From: Lineus longissimus
Taxonomy: Eukaryota; Nemertea; Pilidiophora; Heteronemertea; Lineidae
Direction: 5' to 3'
Length of the DNA stretch: 64,000 nucleotides
Assembly: GCF_910592395.1 (NCBI RefSeq)
Contig: NC_088309.1
Span: 28,522,599 to 28,586,598 of the forward strand
Position 1 is the stretch's first letter. Every line of letters starts with the position of its first letter. Below are positions 1 to 15,000 of this stretch, one piece after another. A model generated the notes under the pieces. It did no database searches and was not told the origin of the DNA. It saw nothing but the letters and a program-made list of their open reading frames with translations. Both the position numbers and the translations under genes were made by a program.

Positions 1-3000
1 GAGTGAAAGAGGTCGCCCTCTGGATGACTTCAGGGTTGTCAATGTCCCCCTCCCGTTTCAGGTGAAGGTCGCCATACATTGGTGGTTGCACGATGTTATA
101 CTTGATATTTGAGGGGAGCGAGTCAACGTGTGAGACCTTCAGCTTGGTTTTGTCAATATAGCTGCTTCCTCCCTCACTCACGACTAAGATCTTGTTATTG
201 ACGACCCGCGGGGGATGGTGCATATTGTCCATGAACACGCTCACCCGTATCTTATCCTTGATCTGAACATTCTCAATCATGATATAGAACTCAAACACAT
301 CATCAGCTTTCCCATACGGGTGATGTTGATAGTAAACCTGATTGTGTTTCAACTCAGCCAAGTTGAACTCAGTCTTTTCATGCGACCGGACAAGAATACG
401 ACCATACTGAGGCAGAGTCGCTAAAACAAACCTAACCTCTGCATCATCGACATCAAGGTTTGTCTCAATGCTGATATTGTAGCTCGTAATCATGACCTCC
501 CCTCCTTTCTGTACCTCCAACCCTGTGTTATTGACGACGATGATGTATGGTTGTGACGCACGAACCTCAAACAGCCCAGATGTATAGTAATCTTCATCCT
601 GTACCCAGATCTGTGAGCGACCATAACTTTCACCCTTATGGATGAAGTAGAGTTTGCCATTCTCTAAGTCTCTTTGATAGAAGTTGGTTATTTTATGAGA
701 ATGGTTGTTGGCATCCACCAGGACACCATTCGGTATCCCTCTCCACGCATACTCCAAGTCACCATCATTGAAACTGATATCGGGATCATCATATTTCAAG
801 TCCTTATCCGTCATCAAGCGCCCTCTATTGGCTACAACATTAAACACCTTTCTAACAATCCTGACAGGAGCATTATCATTTCGGAGGGTGATTTTGATTT
901 TGAACGTGCCAGTCAGTTCGCTGACCTCTTGTTCTGGCTCGGCCGTCACAAGCATGGGCATCGCCTCATAATCAAAAGAGTCAGTGCGACTCTCTGAGTC
1001 GTCATGTTCGTACCAAAGCTTCCCGTCCCTAATGTCCTGATTCGTAAACATTGTCACATTTGAATTCATAATCTGATCAGTCGTTGGGTCAATCATTTGT
1101 AGGACGCCATGCTTTGGAAACATGATGACACCAAACTGATAGTTATTATTGCCGATACTTTCAATATACAGATCCTCATGACTGATTTGACCTCTGTGAC
1201 CTTCATTCAAGTTTTGCAAGCCTTTGTTAATGACCTGCATCTGAGTCCTGGCGGGTTCGTAGATTATTTTAAAGGTGCTGATGTCAGACTGGACAGATGG
1301 TGCAAACACTTTGAACTGGAACTCATCGTCAAATGCATACTCCGAGACCGACGGCAGACTATAGATCAGCTCACCACGATTGATGTCACGCTGTGTGAAA
1401 CGCGAGTTCCTTTGAATCGTCTCCTTTACCGATGATGTTGATGTGTTTCTCATGATACTTAGAAGTCCATATCGCGGTGGTTCTATCAGTGTGTACAAGA
1501 TCTCCTCAGGGCTGTCATTCCCCTTGGTCTGCACTGATAGATATTGTGGAGTGATCACTCCACTAGCGACTGCGTTTAACATCAGTTGTTCATTAATGTT
1601 GACATCAACTCCACTGTGGTAATACTCTATCAGAACCTCGTACTCTGGTGACCGGGCATTCATGCACGTCACAACAAACTTAAACCTGTCCTCGGTTGGT
1701 TTGGCCTGCATGTCAGTCTGTACATATCTGACCTGCTCGTTAGTGACATGGCGCTGAGAGAACGTGTTTGTAACCTCCCATTCAGAATCAGAATAGCGCT
1801 GTTGCTCAATCTGACCATACTTTGGCTCGTTCATCAGCCTGTATCTGATCTCTAAATTCCTCTCGGGCATATTGGTTGAAAAGCTAAGATTTTGCGCAGT
1901 GAAGACAGCAGGGCGACCTGGCATCATAAGAATACCAGTGTTTGTATCTAACGTCAGTTTGATATCCACAGAGTTGATTTTCAAAATCCTCGCCTCGCTT
2001 GTATCAGTTCTGTCAGTGACTCGTAATCTGACCCTCTGGATAGTCGCTCCTTGGTTGGCGTACACGATTATTCGCTGGTTTACCTCCTGCTGTGTGAAGG
2101 AGGTCAGTGGAACAGCTGGACCCGTCACCCGCTCAAAGTACCCACCGTCCATCCCACCTTCATATTCAATCAGGAATTTCAGATTACCTGGATTGTCATC
2201 GCCGTCCATGGCATGGATGGTCTTGGTGGTGATCAAAAACTTGGAATACTGGATAATCGTGATGGTGTCATCCTTGGGTAGCTCAATGATTGGGAGGTCA
2301 TTCTTGGGGATTATTCCAATAGCAAGCGTGAACTTTGGCTTCTCAATACTCTCTGGTAATAACTCTTGATGGCCAATGATCTCTAGCGAGAACTCGACCC
2401 TATCTCGTAACGATTCTGAGCCATCGTGCGAATACTGCACTTTATCTGCTATCAAGTCTTGTAAGGTGAACATGTTGGGGTCTTGGCGGCCAGGCACATC
2501 GATATTGACAAGCCCATTCTCTGGACGGGTTATGATAGTGAAAACTATTGCGGATTCAAGAAGTCCGTATGAATGATAATTGAAAACAAAGTCAATGTTA
2601 TTAGTAGTTATAGGTGCTTGAGCGCCTTCCTCTATGTACAGGGGGTTGAGACGCACTAGTTCACCAGGCATGGCTTCACCAGTTCCTTGGGGTTTGAAAC
2701 ACATGTCCTTATTACACTTACAGTCATACGAATCGTAGCCTTCCTCGACACAGACAGCACCTCGGATACAGGGATTACTCACACACGGGTACTTCCAAAC
2801 ACAGTTTGACTTTACCGCATGTGTGACGATGGCCTCACGTAAGCCATGCGGCCGATTGTTGTACACAATATTGCGTATGCAGCCCTGAATGGATCCTTTA
2901 GAAGCTCGTCGTCCTTGCAGAGAGACGAGATTCTTGCGGACAGCATGTACTCGAGATTTCGATCCAATCCCACCTAAGTAGACACGCCCCCCAATATGAA

Positions 3001-6000
3001 GATCCAGGTATCTCTGGCTACCAAAACTGGTTCGTTTCAACTTGACTGAGCCATCGATATTGATATCCATCGTTAATACTGTAACAGCAATAGTAATCCG
3101 ATGCCATATTCCATCGTTGACATTACGATCTGACGTCAGGTGTTCAGGACCGCTGCCTTTGTCGATAGTTAGTTTCAACTTGCCATCAACGATTTCTAAC
3201 GCTACGAAATCAGGAGTTGGATGTTGGGCAGCTGTGAAGAGAACTAAGCCGTCATCTGTCCGAGATTTGATCTCAAAGATTAACTTCCATTCCTCGCCGA
3301 CTCGCAAGTGTGGGAATGCGACATAGGAGTCATCGTTGACGAAGCTGATTGGGTGATCAGATGTAGCATCAAACTCATCACTACAGTCCCATGCTACATC
3401 GTAAACATTCAACGGGTTATCCTGCTGTCGCGCAGCCGAAAACAAATCAACAGAATTATAGAGGGCGTAGCGCATGCACCCTCGGAAATTTGTGTATTTA
3501 ATGTTTAAGTCGGTGAATGTTCCAAGACCACCAAGGAATATGCCGTAGTGGATATTTAACTCAAAGAATCGTCCTGGCTTACTGACGCGTGTCGTATACA
3601 TGCCATCTGTTGTGAGGATGATGTCCTCATTGATGCGTTGCAGGGAGAGATAATGCCAGTTTAAGTCATCAAAGCGGATACCAGGGGGCGATGTCACCTT
3701 GGCTTCTCCTGATCCAAGTTCTAAGCGCACTTCCAGGCGGCCATTGATCAGCTCGATGATGCAGTAGTCTGTACGTCCTGCTGCCGCCAGAATGAGGCCA
3801 TGTGACCGATGCGTCTTAAACTGGACGCGGATGTCCGTCTGACTCGTGGCGTCCTCATATGGCAGTCGGATGTAACTCTCACCGAAGAATGATGCTGCAA
3901 TGAGAAAGAAAGAAAGCATTGGAGATACAGTCTAAATCAAGACTTGGTAGAAAAGGTTCTACACTGGATGCTGAAATCAGACTTGACATAGTACTGGAAC
4001 TGAGCTTGAGCTGAATAGCTTACAAGAAAACGATTATGTCTTTTTGACAATACTCATGAGTAAAAAGTTTCAACTGTGATAACTTGACTTTCTAGGTTTC
4101 CTGTTTCTGTCTACACAGGCTACAGCTCTTGTACTGGTTATAAGGTGAAAGGTTTGGAATCAAGAATGGTGAATCTAAACTATTCAAGTCAAAAAGAAGA
4201 CACAGAGAACGTCTGCTTCAGGTTCTTATGATTCAGCAACCTCTGAAGGTTATGACAAGGTTTCAATAACTGACAATCATTTTCTGGTCATTACAAATCA
4301 TCCAAAAATAGTGCAATCAGTGATCAGAAATAACACCCCATTGATTCGGTGCCTGGAAACCATTCAAATATAGAATGAGCCAAGATTGGATCTCTAAATC
4401 AATCACCCATTATTGACTATTAATACAGAGGGATCTTATGACTTCTACAGATTCTCATCAACAACAATTAACTTTGAGATTTGAAATGTCAACTTTTGCC
4501 GGGAGCTACCAAATTTTGAAATATAACCCTCCGTTACTCATGCGTGTGTCATTGGATTTTTGAATTAGATTTATAATTGGAACAACAAATTTAGCAATTT
4601 CAGCCTAAATTTAGCTTATACTCTACTGATATGTGAAGAGAACTACATAATGAGCCGGTTAAATATCAGGAGGCGTCAAACTACTATGAGTCATCTCAAA
4701 TAGTAAATCAACAAAGATTCACCAATGAACTTTAAACGATTATTTAACAGAGGATTAGATGAGGCTTTGTAAAGTCAATTGCTTCAGTTACATTAGGCCT
4801 GCATAATAGTTTTCAGAGAAAAAATTATGGAAAAGTTCAATGTGAAGGTTGCATCATATAAATCGTTCTTTGTAAAACGGTTGTTGTTGTGAGAGATTGA
4901 CATTTGGGAACTCGATCGCTGGGAGCAAATGTGTAGGTTGTGATATTTGAAATAATTAGTTAACTTGAGCACTTTAAAACAAGACATCCAGTATCCCACT
5001 GGTTAAGCTAATCATGCTGCACCCCAGGTCCACTGTGATCATCTTATCTATTGACAAAGTATCATTGTGACAGAACGAACGTCATTCTAAACAAAGGCGG
5101 TATTCTTTCTCTCAGGATATTCTCTAAATTAATGTAATCCCCACCAGCAGAGAACACATCACCTCAAATCTCATTCTTCCATCACTAACCCATGAACAAA
5201 ACAACAACTGGCTCAGAGTGGCACTGAGGTGAAGGAACTGCTTAACTTAAGAGAACTGTTAAGAATGTGGGCTCTGAAGAGACCCCTTTCAAGCACAAGA
5301 ATCATTCCAAAATGAATCTTTATGTTGAGAAGGTTCTGCTCAACTTCTCAAAGGTCTCCCTTATCTTATGGAGTAGTTGCCATAATCCCATAGGAAAGCA
5401 GCCAAAGAAAATGATGGAGTCTCAGCAAGTCACCTGTTTCCAGTTCAACATCCATCTTCACACCTCACATCTGTCACCAACAAACACAGGTAGAAACAAC
5501 AGCCAGGCATGGCTGATTAGACCACGTTGACTTTCAAATTCTACATTTGTGCGATGAAAAGCCAGCATATCTATGGCAGTACCAATTTCCACCCCAAACT
5601 GTCATTTTCAACAACGGCCATCAATCAGTCAGTCCTTTGGCCTTCTTTTCATCAGACCTGCTAAATAGCCAAATGCCAGACACACATCACACAAGACACC
5701 ATCTCAATGTCAGTCGAAACATACTGAGTAAGAGAGGTACCAATTTTGAGCTCAGAGAAAGTCATCTCCGGTGAAACAAAGCAATAAGCCTTTGCCCTTC
5801 TTTTCATCATCAGACCAACCAATGACCTCTATTAATCGCCCTATGGCAGAGAGCCATCACACAAGGCACCATCTCCAGGATCAAAATGGACTCACCAAAT
5901 AGGTACTCGACCAAACGTCTCAGCAATACCAATACCATTAGCAGGAGATTGTTCTACGAACGTTTGCCATGAATCGTTCCAAGAACTTTGACGACACCAA

Positions 6001-9000
6001 GCAACATTGATCTTTGACTTCCTGCGAATGACTATTCCCACAAGATAAGTACATCCTAACCATGATACATAATGCATAGGATGCCACTCAGAAGCCGACT
6101 TCTCAAGACGGCATCAATACTCACAACATCATGACATCAAGAAGGTTACACTTGAATGCTATTATTAGCTAGTCGAGAAGTTTTATGTTGATTTTATCAA
6201 CCTTTTTGATAACTTGTAGGGAATTATGAGGAAAAACAACTGTCATCAACTGCAGCCATTGACTTACAACCTTCTTCTTCTTCTGGAAAGCTGGCTGAGT
6301 CGTCTCATCTCTCAAGAAATCCCTATTTCTTGATTACTATTCGGTTTGTTCAGCAGAAATGCAGGGATATGTCTCAGATGACAGCTAGTTAGACCAATAT
6401 CTCAATTCTTATAAGCAGACTCTTGAAATGGTCGCCAGTAAAGAAGTAGATCGCATGCCAGTGATACATTACATCTTCAGGTTGTTAATTTCCGGTTGAA
6501 GCCAGCGAGATGATTACCACTCGCTTAACAAGAAAAAACAAGTGTCTCCAAAAACCTCACCTTGCCAATGTGTGCAAAGATATTGATCACCCCAGGTCGG
6601 TATTCGCTTGATGCGCTCGGGATATCCTTGGTCTTCGTTTTTGCAGCAAGAGATTGCCCCGGTGCTCTGAGGATGCTAATAGGATGATGTCTAAACACAC
6701 AAACAAAGGAACGAAACGTTTGATGTATGAAGGGGAAGATCCAGCATCATCTAGGTAATCATCATCAACCTCTTTTTACCCCTTAATGTAATAGTAGGAC
6801 GCATAGATAAACAAGCTTTATTAGCTGGGATAGGAAACTGGAGGACCTGTTTTCACCAGCTCAAAGGAAGGAAGGAAGGAAAACAAGCAGGATTATAAGG
6901 TGATGTATATCTCATTTGATAGAGGCACCTCGAAGACATTATGAAAACTGGGTGAAACAAGTATGTGTGTAGCATCTTCGGTGCTTCATGCCAATCACGA
7001 CAAGTGGTAACAGGTGGTTTTATCAGGATTGAACCCCAGAACGTAGCAGATCTAACTCTGTTTCACTACACCACCAGTACCACCCAAGACTGTATGAGGG
7101 TATGATCAAACATTTCCAATCCATCTTTGCTCCCCCAACCTCTGACTCCCCGATAGGCTGACTGAGAATGATTCCATCAGAACAGGATAACTGTCTGACT
7201 AACCGCAATGCCGACGAGTCGATTCATACTTTCAGACGACTGAACTGCAACACTGTTAGCAACATTAATGTCATTTGTTGAGTTGGTGGCGGCTTCCACG
7301 AAAACATGACCTGGCTAATTGGATGGCAGACGCGACAATATTGCCTTATCTGCTGCAATTCAATGGCGGCAAATCTGCTGAAAGCTATGGCAGCAGTATC
7401 CTTTGTGTTGTTCCATCAGAGCTGGAGGCTGCAGACGGCCTGAACAACCACAACATTACATATTCTTGCTTCAAATTCCTAGCACCAGGGGAACGTGTTT
7501 CCCCCAATGACATACTAGCAGTACAATACGCATCCACTCTGTGATGATGGTTTCATGGAGCGATGCCAATGTTGTTTTCTTTTCTTAAGTAACTGATACA
7601 GTACTAGTTTCAAACTCCTGACTAGCGCACCAACAATACTGCCAGCTCTGGTCAGGCTGTTTTGTGTATGGCTAGTGAAGGGGAGTGATAGTCTCTGTGT
7701 TGTTTACATACCAGTCATCCACCACTAAGGAAGCCTGGTCTATCTGTGGACTGACACTTAAGATTCTTCCCAGATCATTCATTTGAACTGTATTGTTCAG
7801 GTTACATCACAGGCAGCCACCTTTGATCCTCTTGTTCAACACAGCTCACAATATATCGTCTTTCAACACTATTTGTTTTCAAAGTCAATACGCACCAATG
7901 AAATATCTTCGTGTGAAGAACCAACAGCACGACTCAAGGTGAAGGAGACAAAAATGCCAATAGAATTCATTATAGATGATGGTATGAAGAGTTGTTCAAT
8001 ATTTACATCAGTTACAATCATCTTGCATATTTCCAATCATTGTGGGATCCAAGGCCCTGAGGGTAGAAATAGACAAATAGAGCTAAATAGCAAAGCTTAC
8101 CTAATGTCAATAACCCGGAGGCAATGAACATGGTTCTAGAATAATGAAGGTTTTGTAAGTCTTTCTCTGTAGCTCTTGCTTATTTGCAGAATAGAGATTA
8201 GGCAAAACATTTAGACGGCTAAATCATAACTGATTATTCAAGCAGAGGAAGGAAGAGACCTGTACTTTCTGTGCATCAGTAACCACATCAAGGAACGAAG
8301 ATGAACTGCTTATTCGCTGGCAGCATTCCCCTTTCCTTTTGGAGAGTGTACGAGGGAATCTATGCCTTTATCTACCTGTATCAACAACAACATGTATTTT
8401 CTCAGTTGCTGTTTTCACCAACCAGACAGCAGTGGCCTCTCAAACATGTATCATCATCATTTCTAAATGCCTAATGCTGGGATGGATAGAAATCCAGCCT
8501 GAACCAGTGCAGTAATGGAAATCTGGCCAGTCTGGCCCAGTTCAGCAGGCAAACTGGTTACAGTCTGTGGCAAGCAAGCCAATCAATGATCGAGTGACAT
8601 ATCTGCGAGTCTTCTCAAACCTTCAACTAACAACAAGACAGGACAACTTTTAGACGAGACAGTCGCTCACAAATGTATAACCCTATAAACTGATTTCTTG
8701 TTGCCAAAGAGCCAATCACTTATTATATTGGACTAACACTTAATAACCCTGGGAGTCATTGTTTTCACGAAAGAACGAGATATATGTAGGGAGCGCTTGA
8801 TGCATCCTAGAAGACGTCACAACTAATTTCCTTGCGTAGTTTGCCATCCCAGAGGCAAACTTCTTTAGCTATGATCAGCGACAGCTCAGATCGTCTTCCT
8901 GATTGCGTGCCACCGATGATTAATACAGACCAGATTTCTCTGCTGGCAGGAAAGATGGTAGATTACGATATCATGTTAAGAGAAGCAGTCACCCTGCAGG

Positions 9001-12000
9001 GAGAGTGATTGGAGATTCAACAGAATGGCTTCGCAGAATGGCGCAACATAGAATTTCGTCCTCCACATAGAGTCATGAATCAAATAAGTATTGACTTGAC
9101 GGCAAGAGCTTATCTTTGGATTACGCCAGCCATTAAATAATACTCTCATGACCTTTTCATGATAGAGCAACTGATGAGATCTGCCGGAAAAACTTCACGA
9201 GTCAACGCCCGTTGTATCTCATGGAAGACTTACAACTGTGACGTATGAACAGGTTCTAATACCCTAGCTTGCAGACAATAGCTTTATTCACTATCTGCCT
9301 GGCTTTAGCAGTAATTGCGCAGTATTTCAATTCAACATACTATTTTCGCCAGACCAATCAGGTAATGGCATGATTTACTATCTAATCTCAATCACAGCAG
9401 CAAATGCGAGAACAAATCTAACTTTTAACTGGAAAGATGTCACACAATTTCTACTCCCATGTCTTTTAAGAATAACGTCAGTAACTGACAAGCTTATCCA
9501 ATTAGATGATTGGCTCTGCGGAACCCCGGTAACACGACTACTCATGGGACCGAGGTTGAATGGTCGCGTTACCGAGGTGGTCGCGTTAGTGAAGTTGAAA
9601 ACCGGGGACAAAATCCAGGATTAGGTTTTCCCGCCAAAATTGTTAAACTTACTGATGATTTTCTTCATTTTGAGCAGAAAAAAAAACAAGTGAAAACATT
9701 TTTTTTCCCATCTGTAGCATGATAAATTTGGCGCAATGAAAAACAGCCATTATAATAAGTCAAGGGATTAGACTTAAAAAGAAAACCAATGAACATGTAA
9801 ACAGGACAGATAGTGCCAATATTGGAGAAGACCTCCTACGTGAACTCCATCACAAAACACCCATTTCCTACCATTTTCCTGCTCGAACGCTGCAACAGAG
9901 TGATTAAGATAACACATTAGGTCATTAGAAGATGGGATGCTGACTCTATCGTGGCTGCATCTTGCCTGAGAAGTGAACGCACCACGAATCTGTACTGATC
10001 GCCAAGCAGGAATACTTCACCACCCCCCTGTGTCTCATTATTTTGGACTGAAGGCAGCGTGGGCAGCTCAATGACACCTTATCGCTGTAAATAATGTCCA
10101 GGATTAGTTGTATCATGCGGCCAAATCTACCCTCTTGGGCCAAGTAGAAAAGTGGCCAGGTTTATCCTCTATGTGCTGAGCAGAGTGTGGCTGTCATAGA
10201 AAGTGTATAAAGGGAGAAGGAGAATTCTTTGGTAGGAATGAGTGGCTCACTATACAGAACCTACTGGAATGTCTCCACTTCATGATTCAGCATTTCATAC
10301 ATAGGCATTTCTTGGTGATGCAGGCAAATTTGAAATCATGTTCATCAAAGGTTAGTTATCATCAACAGTGAATAATGCCATCAGGCTAATGCAAAGAAGC
10401 TGCTAACCAGTCATAGTACAGCTGTCTTATGTCGTAACCTTGAATGGCAGCCACAGTGAGACCAAACAGTTAATCCTTATAAGACAAAAAACATCAAACA
10501 GGCGCTTTACATTCATTTCTGATATTACAAGCGATGCCAGGCATTACAATCGTTTGACACTTGGCACCTGCCAACACGATGACATCTCAAGGCAAATCTC
10601 TGTCTCCTCAACCAGAAACCAATAAGTCAGACAGGTACTCAGCACCACATAACAGCTTTCAAACAGCCTCATATCTGGTGAACATCCCCAGGCAGGTACT
10701 TCATTCACAGCTTAAATGCCAAAGAGTTCATGTGATTCAATGTTTGACTTTCACTCAAAAACGCGCTTGTTGTTTAATGCCACAACAATAGTGGGACATG
10801 TTTGAGAGGAACCAGCGAACTCCCTCGATATTCAGAGGATATCTGTTTCTGAAGATGAAAGTTGAGAATGGCTGGCTTTCATGGCAACAACAACCATCCA
10901 ATTTTATTATTGTAGCCAACTAGTGCACTCCTTTGATAATAGAATAAAATAGTTTCCTGAAATATGAAGCTGTATAGAACCATCACAAAGGATTGACTTT
11001 TTTTGTGTTTTGAATATCTATGGCAGAAGAAAAACTGCCTAGTTTCTGTTAGCTAGTCCAAAAGCGCTCTACGAACAAGCTTCTATCGCTGCAACTTGTG
11101 ACTCAGCCATGACAATATAACGATTGTGATTGGAAATGCAGAGATTGGTCAAGTCACAATCACTCGATATAATTGTCTTGGCTAGATTTTGGGCTGCAGC
11201 CATAGAAATCACTCTTCTTATGAGTAAAGATAACATCAACAGTTTTTTCCATTTCCATAACTGTAGACTTGGAAGCTAGCGTTACCATGCAAACGTGACG
11301 ACAATGAAAGAATTTGGCTAGAAGCATCTTGACTACCTCAATGTATACAACCTTTGCCATTTAAAAAAGAGAAATACTTCGCAACGGGTTGAAAGTAGTT
11401 ATGCAGTGCAAAGAACAAAGCCATATGGTTCCGTTCTGGCATGATGGATTAGCTCGTTTAACTTCAGATCACAGGAACACAAGAGAGAAGGTGAAAAGCA
11501 GAACCTCTTTAAAAGTTTTCTTCAGTAAAACCTGACAGCTACTGTTTGGTGGATGATTGAACAGAATATTAGAAGTGCCCAACAACAATATTAATGTTAT
11601 CCAGCCACACTCCTACTAAAATAAGCAGATCAAAGTGTAACACAAATCTGTAATCAACACTAATTCATCTACAGAGATGTCCAAAACAACATTAGCCATC
11701 GTGACACCAAACATGGCAAATACTAGCTAGCAACCCCTGCCATTTTAGACAGACCATTAGTCACCTTGACAACGATGGAACAACTGATTCCTTTCCCATT
11801 TCCCTACCTTGAGGCACTCACGATATCGAACACCGTTTTGAACTATTTCTCATGATGATATCATCAATCAATACCGAGACATTTGAAGCTGATCTTAATT
11901 GATCTGCAACGCTCAATTAATCAGAAGAGTGTGTGAGTACACACCCCCTGTTCAATACATGGGAACTTTGTCCCGATTATCTCAACACTGGAGTTCACTC

Positions 12001-15000
12001 CTGATGCTCAGCTCACATGATAGCCAAACCTCACAGTTAGGGCTGTAAGCACCAAAGATGGTGAGGGAGTTCTCTTCTTAGCTCAAACCATGGCCTAAAC
12101 TAAAGGTTGGCACTATTGAACGCATCCTCAATGCAAGCTTTGGAGAATGGTACATGGTAGCATCTTTAGTTTTCAGAGTATTCAATGCTTCTTAGCATCC
12201 GAGGATTGAATCGCAATGAAAACAGGCAATGCGCATCGGAGCCGGAAAAACGCTTCCTTACAACATGTAGCATGAGTAGATGTACTCAACAGGTATGAGA
12301 AACGCACTGGAATGGCGTTCATCGAAAACAGATCCATAGCCAACGCAAGAACGCAGTTCAAACTTGATGAAACTTGTAACTCATCTGCGATTTCTATAAG
12401 ATGAGCTGCTTAGGTTGCTGACTGAAGATGCCTTACCTGGCATGGCTGAACCACTGTGTAGTGTACTCCTATTGCTGCTACAGATCAATAGTCAACTACA
12501 CTATTCCTTATGCTTGTCATAAATGAGCTACAAACATCTTCTTTACAACGATAAATCCACGTTATTAGTTATAAATGACATCGAAATGCCACAATCAATG
12601 AAATGATAAAGTGCATTCATTAGACATGCATGCAGTGGTATACACGCCCCATGAATCTGACTATTGTAGCCAAAAAGGACAGCGTTCCTGGACTCTGCAG
12701 GGGAAGGTCAGCAATAAACAACTGCCGTCAAACCGACTATTTCAGAGTGACCAACTCTCGCAACAGAAGTGCCATAATGTAAAGATAGAGGCAACTCACT
12801 GAAGCCTGGCCAGTGTTTGAAGTTCCATGTTTCAGCCAAGGAGCTGTAGCAAGGTGCAGCACACAGCCTGCTTTTTCTCTTCACATTGTGTCCTTTTCTG
12901 CCCTGTCTTTTCAGATTTCTAGTCAGCATTGTTTAGTTTTCAGCGCAGGGTAAACACATGTAGATTTTACCCTCATGGATGAAAGGCAGGAAGGAGGCTC
13001 TGCGTTTAGCAACTCTGACCACAGAGAAATGAGGCATGCTCAACACTGAAAGATTTGCAAAAACAATGGCGTAGATATCTGATGGTATAATCAACAGGAA
13101 TCTGCACACCTTGAGAGCATGAATGCTGATTGTGTAGGTAAGACATGTAAGTTATTCACCACTTGTGAAACCAGCCGAGTAAAGAATGGCCCTTCAAGCC
13201 CACAAAGGTTTTACTATCCGGAAGCAAGCAGATTTGCCAAGTTCCTAGGAGGCAAGCAGATTTGCCAAGTTCCCAGGAGGCAAGCAGCTTTGCCAAGTTC
13301 CCAGGAGGCAAGCAGCTTTGCCAAGTTCCCAGGAGGCAAGTTGGTTTGCCATGTTCCCAGGAGGCAAGCAGCTTTGCCATGTTCCCAGGAAGCAAGTTGG
13401 TTTGCCAAGTTCCTAGGAGGCAAGCAGCTTTGCCAAGTTCCCAGGAGGCAAGCAGCTTTGCCAAGTTCCCAGGAGGCAAGTTGGTTTGCCAAGTTCCTAG
13501 GAGGCAAGCAGATTTGCCAAGTTCCCAGGAGGCAAGCAGCTTTGCCAAGTTCCCAGGAGGCAAGCAGCTTTGCCAAGTTCCCAGGAGGCAAGTTGGTTTG
13601 CCATGTTCCCAGGAGGCAAGCAGCTTTGCCAAGTTCCTAGGAGGCAAGCAGCTTTGCCAAGTTCCCAGGAGGCAAGTTGGTTTGCCATGTTCCCAGGAGG
13701 CAAGCAGCTTTGCCATGTTCCCAGGAAGCAAGTTGGTTTGCCAAGTTCCTAGGAGGCAAGCAGCTTTGCCAAGTTCCCAGGAGGCAAGTTGGTTTGCCAA
13801 GTTCCTAGGAGGCAAGCAGCTTTGCCATGTTCCCAGGAAGCAAGTTGGTTTGCCACATTCCAAGCTAAGCTTGTCAAACACACTGAACTAGTTGCCTTCA
13901 GCACTTACTGATAAGTAATGATGCTTTTAGAGAATGTGCTAGAGACAACTTGTGCTTGCCCTGCACACTCATGGGTCATAGGACACGGCAGAGAACATCC
14001 AGTGTAGAGGAATGCATTTTAAGACAACTATAGTGTGTCATGAGCTTGCATTTCAGAGAACGTTGAAAGGAGTGGCTGCCATGATGAAGAACCAAGATGC
14101 TTTCTCAAGTATTACACAATTATTGCACAACCTCATGAATCCTCAGAATAACCAAGATTCCACACAGAGCGCTAACCTGAAAATGAATCATGGAAGTATG
14201 GTTCTGGCCGCACGCCAGATACTGAGCACCAACACCTCAAGAATGTTCCCCATCCATTAGTTTTCCAGTAGTATCATTACACATGTTACATCTGACTTGT
14301 TTTTATAGCCTTTTCCTTGCCACAGACATCCCAAACTCTCTGGTCGTACCACAACCAAGAGGATAAGACACGCGGTCCATGATGACCAAGTCCAAACTGG
14401 GATCCTGCGATCAGAGACGGACAGGTTTGCAGCAGGCCAAATCCAAGATGAACATCACTTTCAAAGATCATCATTACAGAGCCACTGCAATACGCCTGAA
14501 AGCAGACATGTGCCGTCAGAGAAATGGCAGACAAGATTACAGAAATGCTTTTTAAAACCTGGCCAACATTGACAGGTTCTCTCTTCATATGATGGTTTAC
14601 AAGGAATGGCTATTGCTCCCAGAAGACTATTATTGATGTCACAGATACCATGCATCTTCCTCATTTTCCCAACCTCTTTTAGCCAAACAAAAGGTGATAA
14701 CAGCGGGCAGGATTGATGTGATCACTCCCATTGTGATAGAGATAATGGCAATATAAAAATAAAAATATAATCATCTTATACCAATCACTTATTGTTATCC
14801 TGATATCGCACTAAAAGGAACCTTACAAAAGAGGATAGCTTCCTGAAATGTCAGACCTTCCTGAGATTTAGAAAAAGACGACACTGACTTTAGCCGTGAA
14901 AAGAAGTCGCCTGTTCTTGTGGCTTGTTATTTGAACGTTCTCCTGTCGCCGGATATGAATAGGGAGACCCCGGGCAGAATGCTCAGAGCTTGATTATCAC

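Noticed and set aside
9370-9722. Overlapping frames on both strands near 9.5 kb
   Set aside because: No domains or splice logic; the GC-rich patch with GGTCGCGTTA repeats looks like transposon debris, but inverted ends could not be defined.
13156-13891. Several overlapping long open frames on both strands
   Set aside because: All follow from a stop-poor 28-bp tandem repeat; no domain, splice or signal feature supports coding.
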